Source: Siphonodentalium dalli (taxonomy: Eukaryota; Mollusca; Scaphopoda; Gadilida; Siphonodentaliidae). Taken from it: a stretch of 64,000 bases of DNA. Both the position numbers and the translations under genes were made by a program. This document shows positions 45,301 to 54,451 of the stretch, piece after piece. The DNA is taken from the NCBI GenBank assembly GCA_032622095.1, contig CP136067.1, forward strand, positions 48,529,549-48,593,548. Direction: 5' to 3'. The notes under the pieces were generated by a model, which was not told where the DNA came from, did not search any database, and saw only the letters and a list, made by a program, of their open reading frames with translations. Each line of letters starts with the position of its first letter. Positions within the stretch are counted from its first letter, which is position 1.

Positions 45301-47813
45301 CATCTTGGATTTTACTCTTTGCATGACTAAATCCTTTGGTGCGGGCTACAGGTCGTAGCTTTGGTCAAATGGTCATGAAATTTGTCATTAATTATAACAA
45401 TGACATGTAGATGGGAACGAGTCGTTTTGGGGTCATTCGGTCAAAAAACATTGCCACCAGCATTTTACTTTTCGCATGACTAAATCCTTTGGCGTGGGCT
45501 ACAGGTCATACCTTTGGTCTGATATTTATTAAATTTGTCATGAATGTTGACATTGACATGTAGATGGGAACGAATCATTGTGGGGTCATTCGGCCAAAAA
45601 ACATGGCTGCCAGTGGCCATCTTGGATTTCAAAATTCAATCCATTGGCGCGGTCTACAGGTCGTACTGTTCGTCTGATCATCATGAAATTTGTATGTCGT
45701 AGCTTTGGTCAGATCTTCATAAAATTTGTCATGGATGTTAACAATTATACGTAGATGGGAACGAGTTCTTTTGGGGTCAATTGGCCAAAAAAAATGGCCA
45801 CCAGCAGCCATCTTGTATTTTACTCTTTGCATCACTAAATCCTTTGGCGCATGTTAGACATTTCATTTAGCACCTTTCCTATTCCTCCATTTACTGTCAA
45901 CCATTAAATTATTCCCCTACCTAAGTTGAGCTACAGTGTCATTGACACTTTCATTTAACTTAGAATTTGACCATCTGTTAACATTTTTGGTTTCCGACCG
46001 ATAACTCCTGTTTGGATTATTTGATTTGAACCAAAGCTGGTATGTGTTTTTCCCAGCTAATCTACAGGCCAAGTTTGAATATGGGTTCCGTCCATTTATT
46101 TTCACATGAGTTACAGCCATTTTTCGACTTAGAATTTAAATGTATTTTGGCATTTAAATGAGGGGTATATCAGATATTATTTGTAAGCTCAAATTATTGT
46201 TTAATTTGCGGTAGTACAATTCAAAATGGCTAAAGGGCGTATTTTGCCATGCCCTGGCGATGCTCTTGTTTTCATTTATTCTCTCATTACAAAATTTATA
46301 CCGTATAATGGTATATATGCAAAGATATGGCTCTAAATATCACCACCTTCAGATTGACATTATAAGGCCACCATTGCGGATTGCGGAAGCAGATTATTCC
46401 AGATGACGGGACTATTGTTAGAGCAGTAGAGTACATTATTCCAGATTCAAAATCTGGCCAGGGACCAGCCTAGAGGGCGACTTGGGAGACATCTTCTCCC
46501 TATGTGGCACTTCTCCCTAGTTTTGTCCCAGGGAGAAGTGACCTCTCTCATAGACCAGCATGCCTATATCCAAACAGCATATATAACCCTTTGAGTGCCA
46601 GGTCGATTTTTGTATCAACCCATATACCCTGTGCCAATGCATTCTCTTATATATGCGAGTCGACCATAGGTCGCCTCGCATATATAAGAGAATGCATTGG
46701 CCTAACAATTGGTTTTTTTTTTTACAATTTTAATAATTTATTCTTATATTCTTTAACAGACTTATTTTGTAGGTTTAGGGCCGATGAGATCGGCCCCTGG
46801 CACTCAAAGGGTTAAAAGCATATTTACTGATTATAATGGTATTGTTACTCACTACAATGGTTTTATAATTCGGCTCTTGTGTTACATGATACTTATTAGA
46901 TCATGGAAAGATGATGTTGGGGTGTAAATTTAACCCTTTGAGTGCCAGGGGCCGATCTCATCGGCCCTAAACCTACAAAATAAGTCTGTTAAAGAATATC
47001 AGAATAAATTATTAAAATTGTAAAAAATTGTAAAAAAAATAAAAAATAAATAAATTGTTAGGCCAATGCATTCTCTTATATATGCGAGGCGACCTATGGT
47101 CGACTCGCATATATAAGAGAATGCATTGGCACAGGGTATATGGGTTGATGCAAAAATCGACCTGGCACTCAAAGGGTTAACATCAGCCATTGTTACTTCT
47201 CCCTGCTAACAGTCAACTTCTCCCTAATAACCAAACAGGGAGAAGTGACTTCAGGCTGGTCCCTGAATCTGGCCAGTCTTATTGGGTATGAAGTATTCTG
47301 ATGCCGTGATTAAACAAGGGCATATCAAATACAAGGATGTGGAATAAATACAGAAACATACATCTAATTCCTAATCTTGTATCAGATTTGTCAAGTCCAG
47401 GAGACTAATAACTATCTTATTGTGTTATGTTCTCAAAACTTCCTGCTATAAAGTTATGTTCTCTATTTTCAGGACCTCCTGCAATAAAACCAGACATTCT
47501 GGCTGCTGGAGTCGCTAGACATGTGAAGAAAATTTTCACCATCGATAAATACCCATGTGATTTATGCGGGAATGTGTTTAGCACACGATCGTCCATGACC
47601 CGTCATCGTGTGACTCATGGCGAAAAGAGACACAAGTGTTTTATCTGTGACAAAGCATTCCACAGGAAGGAGCATTTATTTCTTCATTTGGAGCGTCATC
47701 TCCAGACTTCAGACTCAGGCATCATGTGTCCGACATGTAACGAGAGAGGATCCACTATTAAGTGGCTCGAAGACCACTTCCGAAAGGCTCATCAGACCTC
47801 ACCAAGTCCATGA
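36163..47813 (+). CDS. C2H2 zinc-finger protein gene, three coding exons, 502 aa
   Basis: Coding exons 36163-36301, 41389-42417 and 47473-47813 join in phase (both introns phase 1). They total 1509 nt, an open frame ending in TGA. All four splice sites are GT-AG with good tracts. The product has a 46-residue N-terminal module of unknown type, a long Ser/Glu/Asn-rich, probably disordered middle with a VKSE SUMO-type motif (Lys about 300), and three C-terminal C2H2 fingers. It is likely a nuclear DNA-binding protein (inference); I recognise no BTB, KRAB or SCAN domain and cannot assign an ortholog. The introns (5.1 and 5.1 kb) hold many MITEs and one pearl-like element. A 5' noncoding exon must lie upstream, since 36150 is a splice acceptor. 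Confidence 0.85.
36435..37276. mobile_element. 842-bp element with ~145-bp imperfect TIRs, in intron 1
   Basis: Left arm (36435-36578) and right arm (37126-37276) are inverted copies, best in TTTCTGACTCAC, GTAAACGGCATTGTCGC and AAAAACCTCCTTAC. Interior is noncoding. No clear target duplication; superfamily unknown. Confidence 0.65.
37531..37906 (+). repeat. Interspersed repeat family K (copy 2)
   Basis: Similar throughout to 2785-3178, in the same orientation, ending just before MITE A4. Confidence 0.65.
37911..38292 (+). mobile_element. Double-hairpin TTAA MITE, family A (A4)
   Basis: 382 bp between TTAA at 37907-37910 and 38293-38296. The first TIR base is G instead of C. One hairpin arm has TATATCCGAG in place of TATATGCGAG. 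Confidence 0.9.
38392..38600 (+). repeat. Interspersed repeat family H fragment
   Basis: GGGGGACTATAGAGTTCGC followed by TCCGTCTGTCTGTCCCAAAT and TTTCCAGATGATAACTTT, as at 31.4 kb. Contains the palindrome CCATACCATAGTATGG. Confidence 0.55.
38824..39190 (+). mobile_element. Family C MITE (copy 5) interrupted by B3
   Basis: Begins CCATTTCTATAGTAAATGG and continues with the family C interior; it is interrupted at 39036 by a TTAA element and resumes TAAGGGAACTACTCATC. Confidence 0.7.
39040..39156. mobile_element. 117-bp TTAA foldback MITE, family B type (B3)
   Basis: TTAA at 39036-39039 and 39157-39160. Arms of about 38 bp are perfect inverted repeats beginning CCCTTTCAGTGCCAAGTCCG, followed by TTTTTGTATCAACCCATA, shared with B1 and B2. 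Lacks the 67-bp hairpin. Nested in a family C element. Confidence 0.9.
39672..40140 (+). mobile_element. TTAA-flanked MITE, family D (copy 5)
   Basis: 469 bp between TTAA at 39668-39671 and 40141-40144, nearly identical to 30629-31097. Fragments with AATTAACCGGTTA on both sides suggest it landed in another repeat. Confidence 0.85.
40525..40653. repeat. 129-bp hairpin in intron 1
   Basis: Arms TTATCGCATTGTTTCTTGGT and the exact complement, continuing through ACACGAGGAATTGTCA and GAAGTCAAT. Stem about 55 bp with a few mismatches. Sense-strand to the zinc-finger gene, so it would fold in the pre-mRNA. Confidence 0.8.
41389..42417 (+). CDS. Zinc-finger gene exon B
   Basis: Acceptor TATTTTTTTTCCAG ends at 41388, and donor GTAAGT starts at 42418. 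The 343 codons are rich in Ser, Glu, Asn and Pro with no structured domain. Basic stretches EQQAKRCK and RPRSKKPPP may be nuclear-localisation signals. RVKSEPMDDS contains a SUMO consensus. RPLCQCQQRNCSNDH has three Cys, but I see no known finger. The frame continues past the donor into MITE A5, but that extension (KLTLYPTNRPKPAK) is intron and MITE sequence. Confidence 0.85.
42418..42426 (+). promoter_or_regulatory. 5' splice site overlapping a TTAA insertion site
   Basis: The donor GTAAGT (42418-42423) shares its last T with TTAA at 42423-42426, the target duplication of MITE A5. The insertion duplicates TTAA, so the donor core is intact. Confidence 0.85.
42427..42818 (-). mobile_element. 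Double-hairpin TTAA MITE, family A (A5) at exon B donor
   Basis: 392 bp between TTAA at 42423-42426 and 42819-42822, opposite orientation to A1. Both hairpins present, each with a point change. Starts 10 nt inside intron 2. Confidence 0.9.
42823..43098 (-). mobile_element. Family C MITE (copy 6), abutting A5
   Basis: Begins CCGTTTCTATACTAAATACT directly after the right TTAA of A5 and ends near CCATTTAGTATAGAAA. It shares the family C interior. Confidence 0.7.
43385..43624 (+). repeat. Family H fragment split by the pearl-like element
   Basis: CAGTCTGTCCGCCAGTCCGT then GGTTTCCGATGGATAACTCC. It breaks at GTTACAGCCCTTTT (43624) and the unit resumes at 45957 with ACTTAGAATTTGACC, so the pearl-like element lies within it. 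A further unit follows to about 46200. Confidence 0.65.
43625..45956 (+). mobile_element. Pearl/Helentron-like element with tandem core (copy 2), in intron 2
   Basis: Same ends as the 21.6-kb copy: TAGCTCAACTTACTTGTAAG at the left, TAAGTTGAGCTA at 45922-45933, stem AGTGTCA/TGACACT at 45935-45949 and TTCATT. The core holds about 14 units of ~160 bp, types A, B and C, more decayed at the right. A GTGTGTGC microsatellite sits at 43679-43720, just inside the left end, another pearl/DINE-like trait. Confidence 0.7.
45957..46250 (+). repeat. Family H continuation
   Basis: Resumes at ACTTAGAATTTGACCATC and holds one more unit with GGTTTCCGACCGATAACTCC and GAGTTACAGCC. Confidence 0.6.
46587..46811 (+). 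mobile_element. TTAA MITE, family B (B1), one hairpin
   Basis: 225 bp; TIRs CCCTTTGAGTGCCAGG / CCTGGCACTCAAAGGG. TTAA at 46812-46815; the left copy is ATAA, a mutated duplicate. Contains one 67-bp hairpin identical in design to family A. The empty site is seen at 25753-25756. Confidence 0.9.
46934..47176 (-). mobile_element. TTAA MITE, family B (B2), one hairpin
   Basis: 243 bp between TTAA at 46930-46933 and 47177-47180; opposite orientation to B1, same TIRs and one hairpin. The empty site is seen at 26201-26204. Confidence 0.9.
47473..47813 (+). CDS. Zinc-finger gene exon C with three C2H2 fingers
   Basis: Acceptor TTCTCTATTTTCAG ends at 47472. Finger 1: C418-x2-C421-x12-H434-x3-H438, from YPCDLCGNVF. 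The linker HGEKRHK is close to TGEKP. Finger 2: C445-x2-C448-x12-H461-x3-H465. Finger 3: C475-x2-C478-x12-H491-x4-H496, after an 8-residue linker. TGA at 47811-47813 closes the 502-residue protein right after finger 3 (QTSPSP). The tandem fingers 1-2 with a conserved linker suggest sequence-specific DNA binding. Confidence 0.9.
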
Positions 47814-47822
47814 AATTTATGT

Positions 47823-48262
47823 GTTAAAGGGACCTAAGGCACTTGCATCGAGTAAATGTGCAAAAATTATAAAAGTCTGTAAACCCATCACCACTAAGAA
47901 GAACATGGAGAAATAGATAAACTTTGTTCTTATATTCATTACTGATAGTTCTCCAATAACACGATAAAATCGTATGTTGAAACGATTGTTACGTAAACAA
48001 AACTGTTACAGCGATTGTCAACAAACATTGCTAATCACGTAGTAAGTCCAAATATTTAAGTCTAAATATGATTTTCAGAATATGTTTCAATGCTTTGGCC
48101 TTTTACAATGTTTAAAATCAATTTTTTATTAAACTTTGGTATCGAATTGGTAATTCCACTGTAACAGTAATGTTCATATAACAATGGTTTCGATATGCGA
48201 AACCTCTTTATCGGAGAGTTATATAAAAGAAAATAAGAACAAATCAAACCATTTTTACAAAA
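47823..48262 (+). repeat. Family I repeat (copy 2) in the 3' UTR
   Basis: Begins TTAAAGGGACCTAAGGCACT nine bases after the stop codon and matches 3362-3790. Probably transcribed as part of the 3' UTR. Confidence 0.6.
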
Positions 48263-49116
48263 AATGTTTATGTTGATGTTTATGTTGATGATATTTTTTT
48301 TACAGACTTCTATAAAATTAATGTTATTTCGCAAGAACCCATTGTGAAGGCCTTGAGATTCTTTAATAGCTCTTGCACAATCTTTAACTATTAAAGATGC
48401 ACCATCCGAATTGGCACCAATTCATTAGAGGTTATGATGGCCAGATATTGACTTTTAAAAGAGTAAGTTTTACCAGATTTTGACTATTTGTCAGGCAATC
48501 TATAAATAAAAGACCATTTATTATAAAAGAGCATTTATACATGTTGTCCAGATAAGGATATATAGATATTAAATGGATGTTCAATAAAACTTCAATTGCA
48601 TGTATTATGTATATTAGCGCCCTGCAAATCTTAGATTTAAGGTCGAACAGAATCTATAAACTGAATCAGCATCTTGGTTTCAAATTGAACTGACTGAACC
48701 TTGAGCCCCAAAATTTATTACCGACTGCGCCATCATGATAGTGGACAATGAGAACATACTAGTATAGTAGTTAACTTATTATTATTATTATTATATATTC
48801 ATTTAAGAAACGCATTCTACAGCAATTAGTTTCAATGCGCAATTACATACACAAATATACACAAACAAGATAACATCACGCATATTTACACATTAAAAAA
48901 AAGCAATACAAGCTTCACCGATATATATGGCAGATAACTCGGAAAGATGACTGAAATTGGACCTACAATTAACAATAAAATATCCAGTATATTAAAAGAC
49001 CTGATTAAAATATTAAGTTAAATATTAATTTCAAACTATAATGGATAATCCTAAAAAAAAGTTAAAATAACAGATGGTGCACTTATAACGAATAACACAT
49101 TCTGAACAGGTTAGTT
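48263..49116. other. Intergenic, no gene seen
   Basis: AT-rich sequence downstream of the zinc-finger gene. A short ATT microsatellite at about 48777-48795. Confidence 0.35.
48593..48598 (+). terminator. Candidate poly(A) signal of the zinc-finger gene
   Basis: AATAAA about 780 nt after the stop. It is the first good match downstream outside the family I repeat; unverified. Confidence 0.35.
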
Positions 49117-49120
49117 TTAA

Positions 49121-49688
49121 AGGGGTACTGTACGCCATTTTCATTAAATTTCCGGTGACAACAACGATCTAATATCGATAATATATAGAAACATAAGTAA
49201 TTTGAGTCGAAGATGTATTCTGTAAACGCTCAGGTTAATAGGCTATCTTAAAAGTTAATAATTTGATATAAATTGAATTTATGACTGGAGCCATAAAATG
49301 GCGTCAATTAAATTACGAATTACCGTAATCAAAAATAGTAATTGAGGGATACTGGATTTTTAAACCGATCGCACACACGATTGCTTAAAATATTATGATG
49401 ATACGGGGAGAACACTCAAGCCACTCATTGACTAGTGACGATACAATAACTTAAATGATTATATGGGACTAGTATGCATATAATATAACTTTTATTTGAT
49501 TCATTTGGTTGAAAACTTTACAAAAATTACTCGACAACGACAATTTGTATTTTTGCATTCCGGTAAATTTGTCATCCGTAACATGACTTCGTACTCAACA
49601 GACTTTCAAATAATGGAAAAATTGTTACCTTATTCTCCGACTCGGAGACTATAGAAACCAACAACAACATGTGGCGTACAGTACCCCT
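49121..49688. mobile_element. 568-bp TTAA-flanked MITE
   Basis: TTAA at 49117-49120 and 49689-49692. 17-bp perfect TIRs AGGGGTACTGTACGCCA. Only copy in the window; interior noncoding. Target and size suggest a further piggyBac-type family. Confidence 0.85.
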
Positions 49689-49848
49689 TTAAGAGCTGTT
49701 TTCAAAGATGATACTGAGTCAACCTTCCTCATATCAACTTAGTGGGTATATAGTAAAATTAACATAGTATTTACATGGATTTTTTTCCAACATGGAACAT
49801 GAGAGCGAATGCTACAGAAAGATGATGGTAACATCATTTTAAGGTATA

Positions 49849-49975
49849 CAGTAATGCCCTAAACAATCGACTCCTTTTCTGGTATAATACATGCAACCTT
49901 TCGGAACAGGTTTACAGATTATTTTTAGAACGGAAACATCAGGCACAATCGGATCAAAGCAAGAGGGAGAACTCT
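49849..49975 (+). repeat. Family E end fragment joined to family L (copy 2)
   Basis: CAGTAATGCCCTAAACAATC then TTCTGGTATAATACATGCAA, matching 33408 onward. The right arm of the family E element is missing. Confidence 0.55.
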
Positions 49976-50048
49976 AACTTGTAGCAGTCTCCATCAAGGC
50001 AAAATGCCATTTCAATTCAGATATTTTGTTGGAATAAACCACTTTATA

Positions 50049-50202
50049 CAGTAATGCCCTAAATAATCGACTCCTTAACCACAGCAGAATTATTGGTAAC
50101 TTTTCAGGATTTAGTCGGAAATATGGCTTGTTGCTATTTCATCGGAAATGGCAACAAGCCATATTTCCAGTTTTAAGGAGTCGATTATTTAGGACATTAC
50201 TG
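50049..50202 (+). mobile_element. Family E foldback MITE (copy at 50.0 kb)
   Basis: TA at 50047-50048 and 50203-50204. Ends CAGTAATGCCCTAAATAATC and inverse; the right arm lacks an internal segment. Confidence 0.75.
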
Positions 50203-50520
50203 TATATAACCAACCGTTTTGTAATGTGTGCACAGTGTAAGTCTGTTTTTAGTGATCGGTGGTGTTTTGTTCTGCTCTCATTTTGCACGACCAAGTCAAC
50301 TGTTCGATGCAACTCGAATCCCTGTCTAATGTTTTGAGTAGGATTGATTCAATCTGACGGTTTCGAAACAAATCTCAAATGGTTTCGCAGCGCCCTAATG
50401 TATATGGTATTATACTTCTTCTCAATGATATATTTTAATAATAATAAGACGCTCTTGGTGTTGGTATCTTCTTTGTGATATTGATTGCAGTAATGTTGCG
50501 CATCTGAAAATGCTTTTTTA

Positions 50521-50729
50521 CAGTAATGCCCTAAATAACCAACTCCTTAACCACAGAATTATGGGTAACTTTTCAGGATTTAGTCGGAAATATGGCTTGT
50601 TGCCATTCATTGGAAAGCTCTCGGCGAGAGCTTTCCGATGAATGGCAATAAGCCATATTTCTGACTAAATCCTGAAAAATTACCCATAATTCTGCTGTGG
50701 TAAGGAGTCGATTATTTAGGGCTTTACTG
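50521..50729 (+). mobile_element. Family E foldback MITE (in unit 1)
   Basis: 209 bp flanked by TA at 50519-50520 and 50730-50731. Two ~100-bp arms form an almost perfect hairpin. Confidence 0.85.
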
Positions 50730-50731
50730 TA

Positions 50732-50943
50732 TGTTGATATTTTTTTTACTGATCTGTAATTATCAGAATAATTTTCATTTCCTGATGGGATCACACAGTA
50801 TAAATACATTTCGGGCCGAATCACAAACATATCAAACGCGAAGTGAATATGAAATTTTGTGATCAGCACATATGTATTTATACTGTGTTATTATATCAGG
50901 AATGAAGATTGTTCCCTATAATTATCAGTAAAAAATATCAACA
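50732..50943. mobile_element. TA-flanked foldback MITE, family F (in unit 1)
   Basis: 212 bp with TIRs TGTTGATATTTTTT / AAAAAATATCAACA. TA on both sides; the left TA is shared with the preceding family E element. Inner arms include ACAGTATAAATACAT. Confidence 0.8.
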
Positions 50944-51490
50944 TAAAAATTCATTTTCAGTTGGAAATTTCATTAAATAGGAACTAGAGAGTAACTTTGC
51001 TGCAATGTCACATGTTGCTGTTGCAATTTCCTACATGCAACAATTACTTCTGCCCTAAAGTAATTACCCTACTAGTATTTGAATATGACAGATTGTTGGA
51101 AACTAATAGCAAAATAATATAGAAAATCAAATTTTGTAATTATTAAATACATGTGGAAAATTAATTAACTAATTCGGTGTCAAATCAGATGGGGCATCCT
51201 TAATGTTATACCAAATTATTATAAACACCTCAAAATAAAAAGAGGACCATGTGTCGTTAAAGCCCCACTTAATTTTCGAGTCACCGATTATTCTTTTTAT
51301 AGTGCCTTGATATACGGTTTTAATAACAATATATGCCTTAAATTATTATTAAAATACTATAATTCATCACCATTTGGAACGTTTGTGTCCCATAAGGTGC
51401 CCATAGAGTAATAGAAAATAGCTGAAATCATAACATCGTTTCCTCCGGTTTGGCTCCCAGAATGCAACAGAATTCAAACTATTATTTATG

Positions 51491-51548
51491 TTCAATGGAA
51501 GGGGAATAACTCTATCTAAATATATAGAGTTATTCACCTTCCATTGAA
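51491..51548. repeat. 58-bp palindrome
   Basis: TTCAATGGAAGG ... CCTTCCATTGAA with inner GAATAACTCTAT / ATAGAGTTATTC. Also present in unit 2 near 54999-55056. Confidence 0.8.
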
Positions 51549-52775
51549 AACAATATACTTTGTGCATAAACTTGATCACAGAACAGATGCCAGTTTCTCA
51601 ATAAAAACAACATATTCACAGTTTATTCCATCAATAAGTTGATAATACAATGTTTGGAGCTTAATCTTTCAAATGGTATATAATATGGGATATATTTTAT
51701 ATATGTCATCTGGTGGTTCGAAAATTAAGTGGATATTTTGACATTTCAACATGATCAAATGTCCAGCATACATGAACATGTATCTTAGTGCATCCAGTGA
51801 TTTTGAGATTTTTGGAAAATGTTGTCTTCCCATTAAAATCAGGGGGGGGGGGAAACTATCTTTTTTGAGGTGTTTAGTCTAATATGGATATTGCTATTCA
51901 ATGAAAATCCATAATCCAAAATCAGATACTCTGCAGCTACTATACTATATTTTATGTAAATTTTTCAGATGTGCTCAATTATAGTTATATACCCCCACTT
52001 TTCAAAGAAAAATGGGGGGGGGGAACTGCATTGACTTTGTCTGGGCATATATCTCAAATTGTTCGCTATTATCACAGTGGCTTGACCGTACAAACATAAT
52101 CGGAAGTTGCTTTCACCAAGACGAAAAATTCTATTTTTAGAACATAAATACTACAGAAGAATCAAAACAACACCATAAAAATAAGTTTTCAGACCGGATA
52201 GACGGTTTCCCAACAGCAATAAATGTCAGTATAAATTGTACATACACATTTGCCAATCGCAAGCGGGCTCCATTTGAGTGAAGGACTCTTTTCTATAGAT
52301 AAAAACGGCCTTTGATCACTTCAGGCAATAATTTTCTCGTGAAAATTCCCTCTTCAAATGTCATTTTAACACATACAGCATCTGTCGGAAATCCCACTAT
52401 ATTGCAATGAAAAGGCCGTTGTGTGTCCAACATATATTGACATTACCTTGGCTGGAGTGTATTCACAATCTGAAAGTAGAGACTATTTATTGGGACACCC
52501 CACTCGTCAGTCTCTGTACGCCTAGTTGTTTAAGATGCTGATCACTAGTTGTCAAAAATATGTATTTTCAAGTTGTGATGATGGGATTTGTGTGCAAAGA
52601 CGAAACCATGAATTAGGTTTCCATATTAGACATGTTCCACCTCCCGATGATCATTATTAACCTTCAGTCACACGACGAAGGCACTGTTCCCTTCCACATC
52701 CGTTTTCTGGACAAATTTGTTCTTATATGTTCAAGCACCGAATGTAACTATATGTATCAATAGATACAGTGTAAG

Positions 52776-53743
52776 TAGTGATGTTCCGATAATGAAAAAG
52801 CTTATCGGACCGATTTCCGATAACTGGAGGCACAATCGGCCGATTTCCGATTCCGATTCCGATGTTTATATATATTGTGCGTTTGTTCCTATAATGGACT
52901 TATATACACCCAATGCACTCCATATCCCGCATAGTTTCAAAGCCAAATACATCAAAGAAATATATACACACTGTCGTGACAGTATTTCTGCCGACGTCGG
53001 TTGTGTGCTTCCTTTGATGTATACCGGTAGTTGTTTTGACAAAGAGATCAAAGGTGCCGACTCAGAGTAACGTTATGACCATGTGTGGAACACTTGCATG
53101 CGGAGTAAAAGTCTTTATTGAATACTTGTAAGTTGCAACAATGTATGGAATGGCGATGATTATTAACTAAATTTTGATTGATGGATAATAATTGCTGTCA
53201 TATTTGTCTGAGATTTCCCAAGTTCCCATTGGTCACACCTTTTATCTTTTAACAACTCGGAAGCTTTTATAGTTCCGCCTGCTCAATTTTTGTTTCGCAA
53301 GTTCAACGTGGAGCTAAGCGTATTTCATAGCATACGTTGTACAGACGAAAAAGCTAATTATGCCCCTACTAACGTTGATCGTTATTGAAGACAGTTCTGA
53401 TAACAACTGTATTAATTCATTCAGTGTGTGCTTCAAGTTATTGACATATTACACGGGATGTCGGGCATGTGTATTGCCATTCTTATAATATATCATCATA
53501 TCAGACTGCTTTGATGATGCCAATGGCTTCTTTTTAGGCTGTTACAACTGCGTTTTACATTCAATACTACAGTTGTATTGCGTATGTTTATTAAAGCGTG
53601 CACATTGCGCTTAGATACTAGAACGTTTTTATTTATTTTGACAATCGGTAAAAGCCGATGTTCAACTGCGAGGTACGATTAATTTCCGATGGGCTATTAT
53701 CGGCCGATGGCCGATTCCGATTCCGATTATCGGAACATCACTA
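52776..53743. mobile_element. 968-bp non-autonomous hAT element
   Basis: 18-bp perfect TIRs TAGTGATGTTCCGATAAT (52776-52793, 53726-53743). 8-bp target duplication AGTGTAAG at 52768-52775 and 53744-53751. Subterminal clusters of CCGATTCCGAT and CGGCCGAT at both ends are the kind of repeated sites hAT transposases bind. No transposase; the plus frame reaching 53070 is not transposase-like. Confidence 0.9.
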
Positions 53744-54028
53744 AGTGTAAGTCTGTTTTTAGTGATCGGTGGTGTTTTGTTCTGCTCATTTTGCACGACC
53801 AAGTCAACTGTTCGATGCAACTCGAATCCCTGTCAAATGTTTTGAGTAGTATTGATTCAATCTGACGGTTTCGAAACAAATCTCAAATGGTTTCGCAGGG
53901 CCCTAATGTATATGGTATTATACTTCTTCTCAATGATATATTTTAATAATAATAAGACGCTCTTGGTGTTGGTATCTTCTTTGTGATATTGATTGCAGTA
54001 ATGTTGCGCATCTGAAAATGCTTTTTTA

Positions 54029-54237
54029 CAGTAATGCCCTAAATAACCAACTCCTTAACCACAGAATTATGGGTAACTTTTCAGGATTTAGTCGGAAATA
54101 TGGCTTGTTGCCATTCATCGGAAAGCTCTTGGCGAGAGCTTTCCGATGAATGGCAACAAGCCATATTTCTGACTAAATCCTGAAAAGTTACCCATAATTC
54201 TGCTGTGGTAAGGAGTCGATTATTTAGGGCATTACTG
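54029..54237 (+). mobile_element. Family E foldback MITE (in unit 2)
   Basis: TA at 54027-54028 and 54238-54239; duplicate of 50521-50729. Confidence 0.85.
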
Positions 54238-54239
54238 TA

Positions 54240-54451
54240 TGTTGATATTTTTTTTACTGATCTGTAATTATCAGAATAATCTTCATTTCCTGATGGGATC
54301 ACACAGTATAAATACATTTCGGGCCGAATCACAAACATATCAAACGCGAAGTGATTATGAAAGTTTGTGATCAGCACATATGTATTTATACTGTGTTATT
54401 ATATCAGGAATGAAGATTGTTCCCTATAATTATCAGTAAAAAATATCAACA
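54240..54451. mobile_element. Family F foldback MITE (in unit 2)
   Basis: Duplicate of 50732-50943, with TA at 54452-54453. Confidence 0.8.

Larger units (their letters stand above)
46459..47265 (+). mobile_element. hAT-type MITE with two nested TTAA MITEs
   Basis: Perfect 13-bp TIRs CAGGGACCAGCCT (46459-46471) and AGGCTGGTCCCTG (47253-47265). The 8-bp target duplication AATCTGGC lies at 46451-46458 and 47266-47273. An 8-bp duplication and a CAGGG start are diagnostic of hAT. B1 and B2 are inserted inside; without them the element is about 330 bp. No transposase. Confidence 0.9.
50234..52767 (+). repeat. 2.53-kb tandem duplication, unit 1
   Basis: Starts AGTGTAAGTCTGTTTTTAGT and ends AATAGATAC just before the next AGTGTAAG. 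Matches 53744-56250 with scattered substitutions and small indels, including G-run length differences. It holds a family E MITE, a TA foldback MITE and a small palindrome; I see no gene. Confidence 0.9.
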
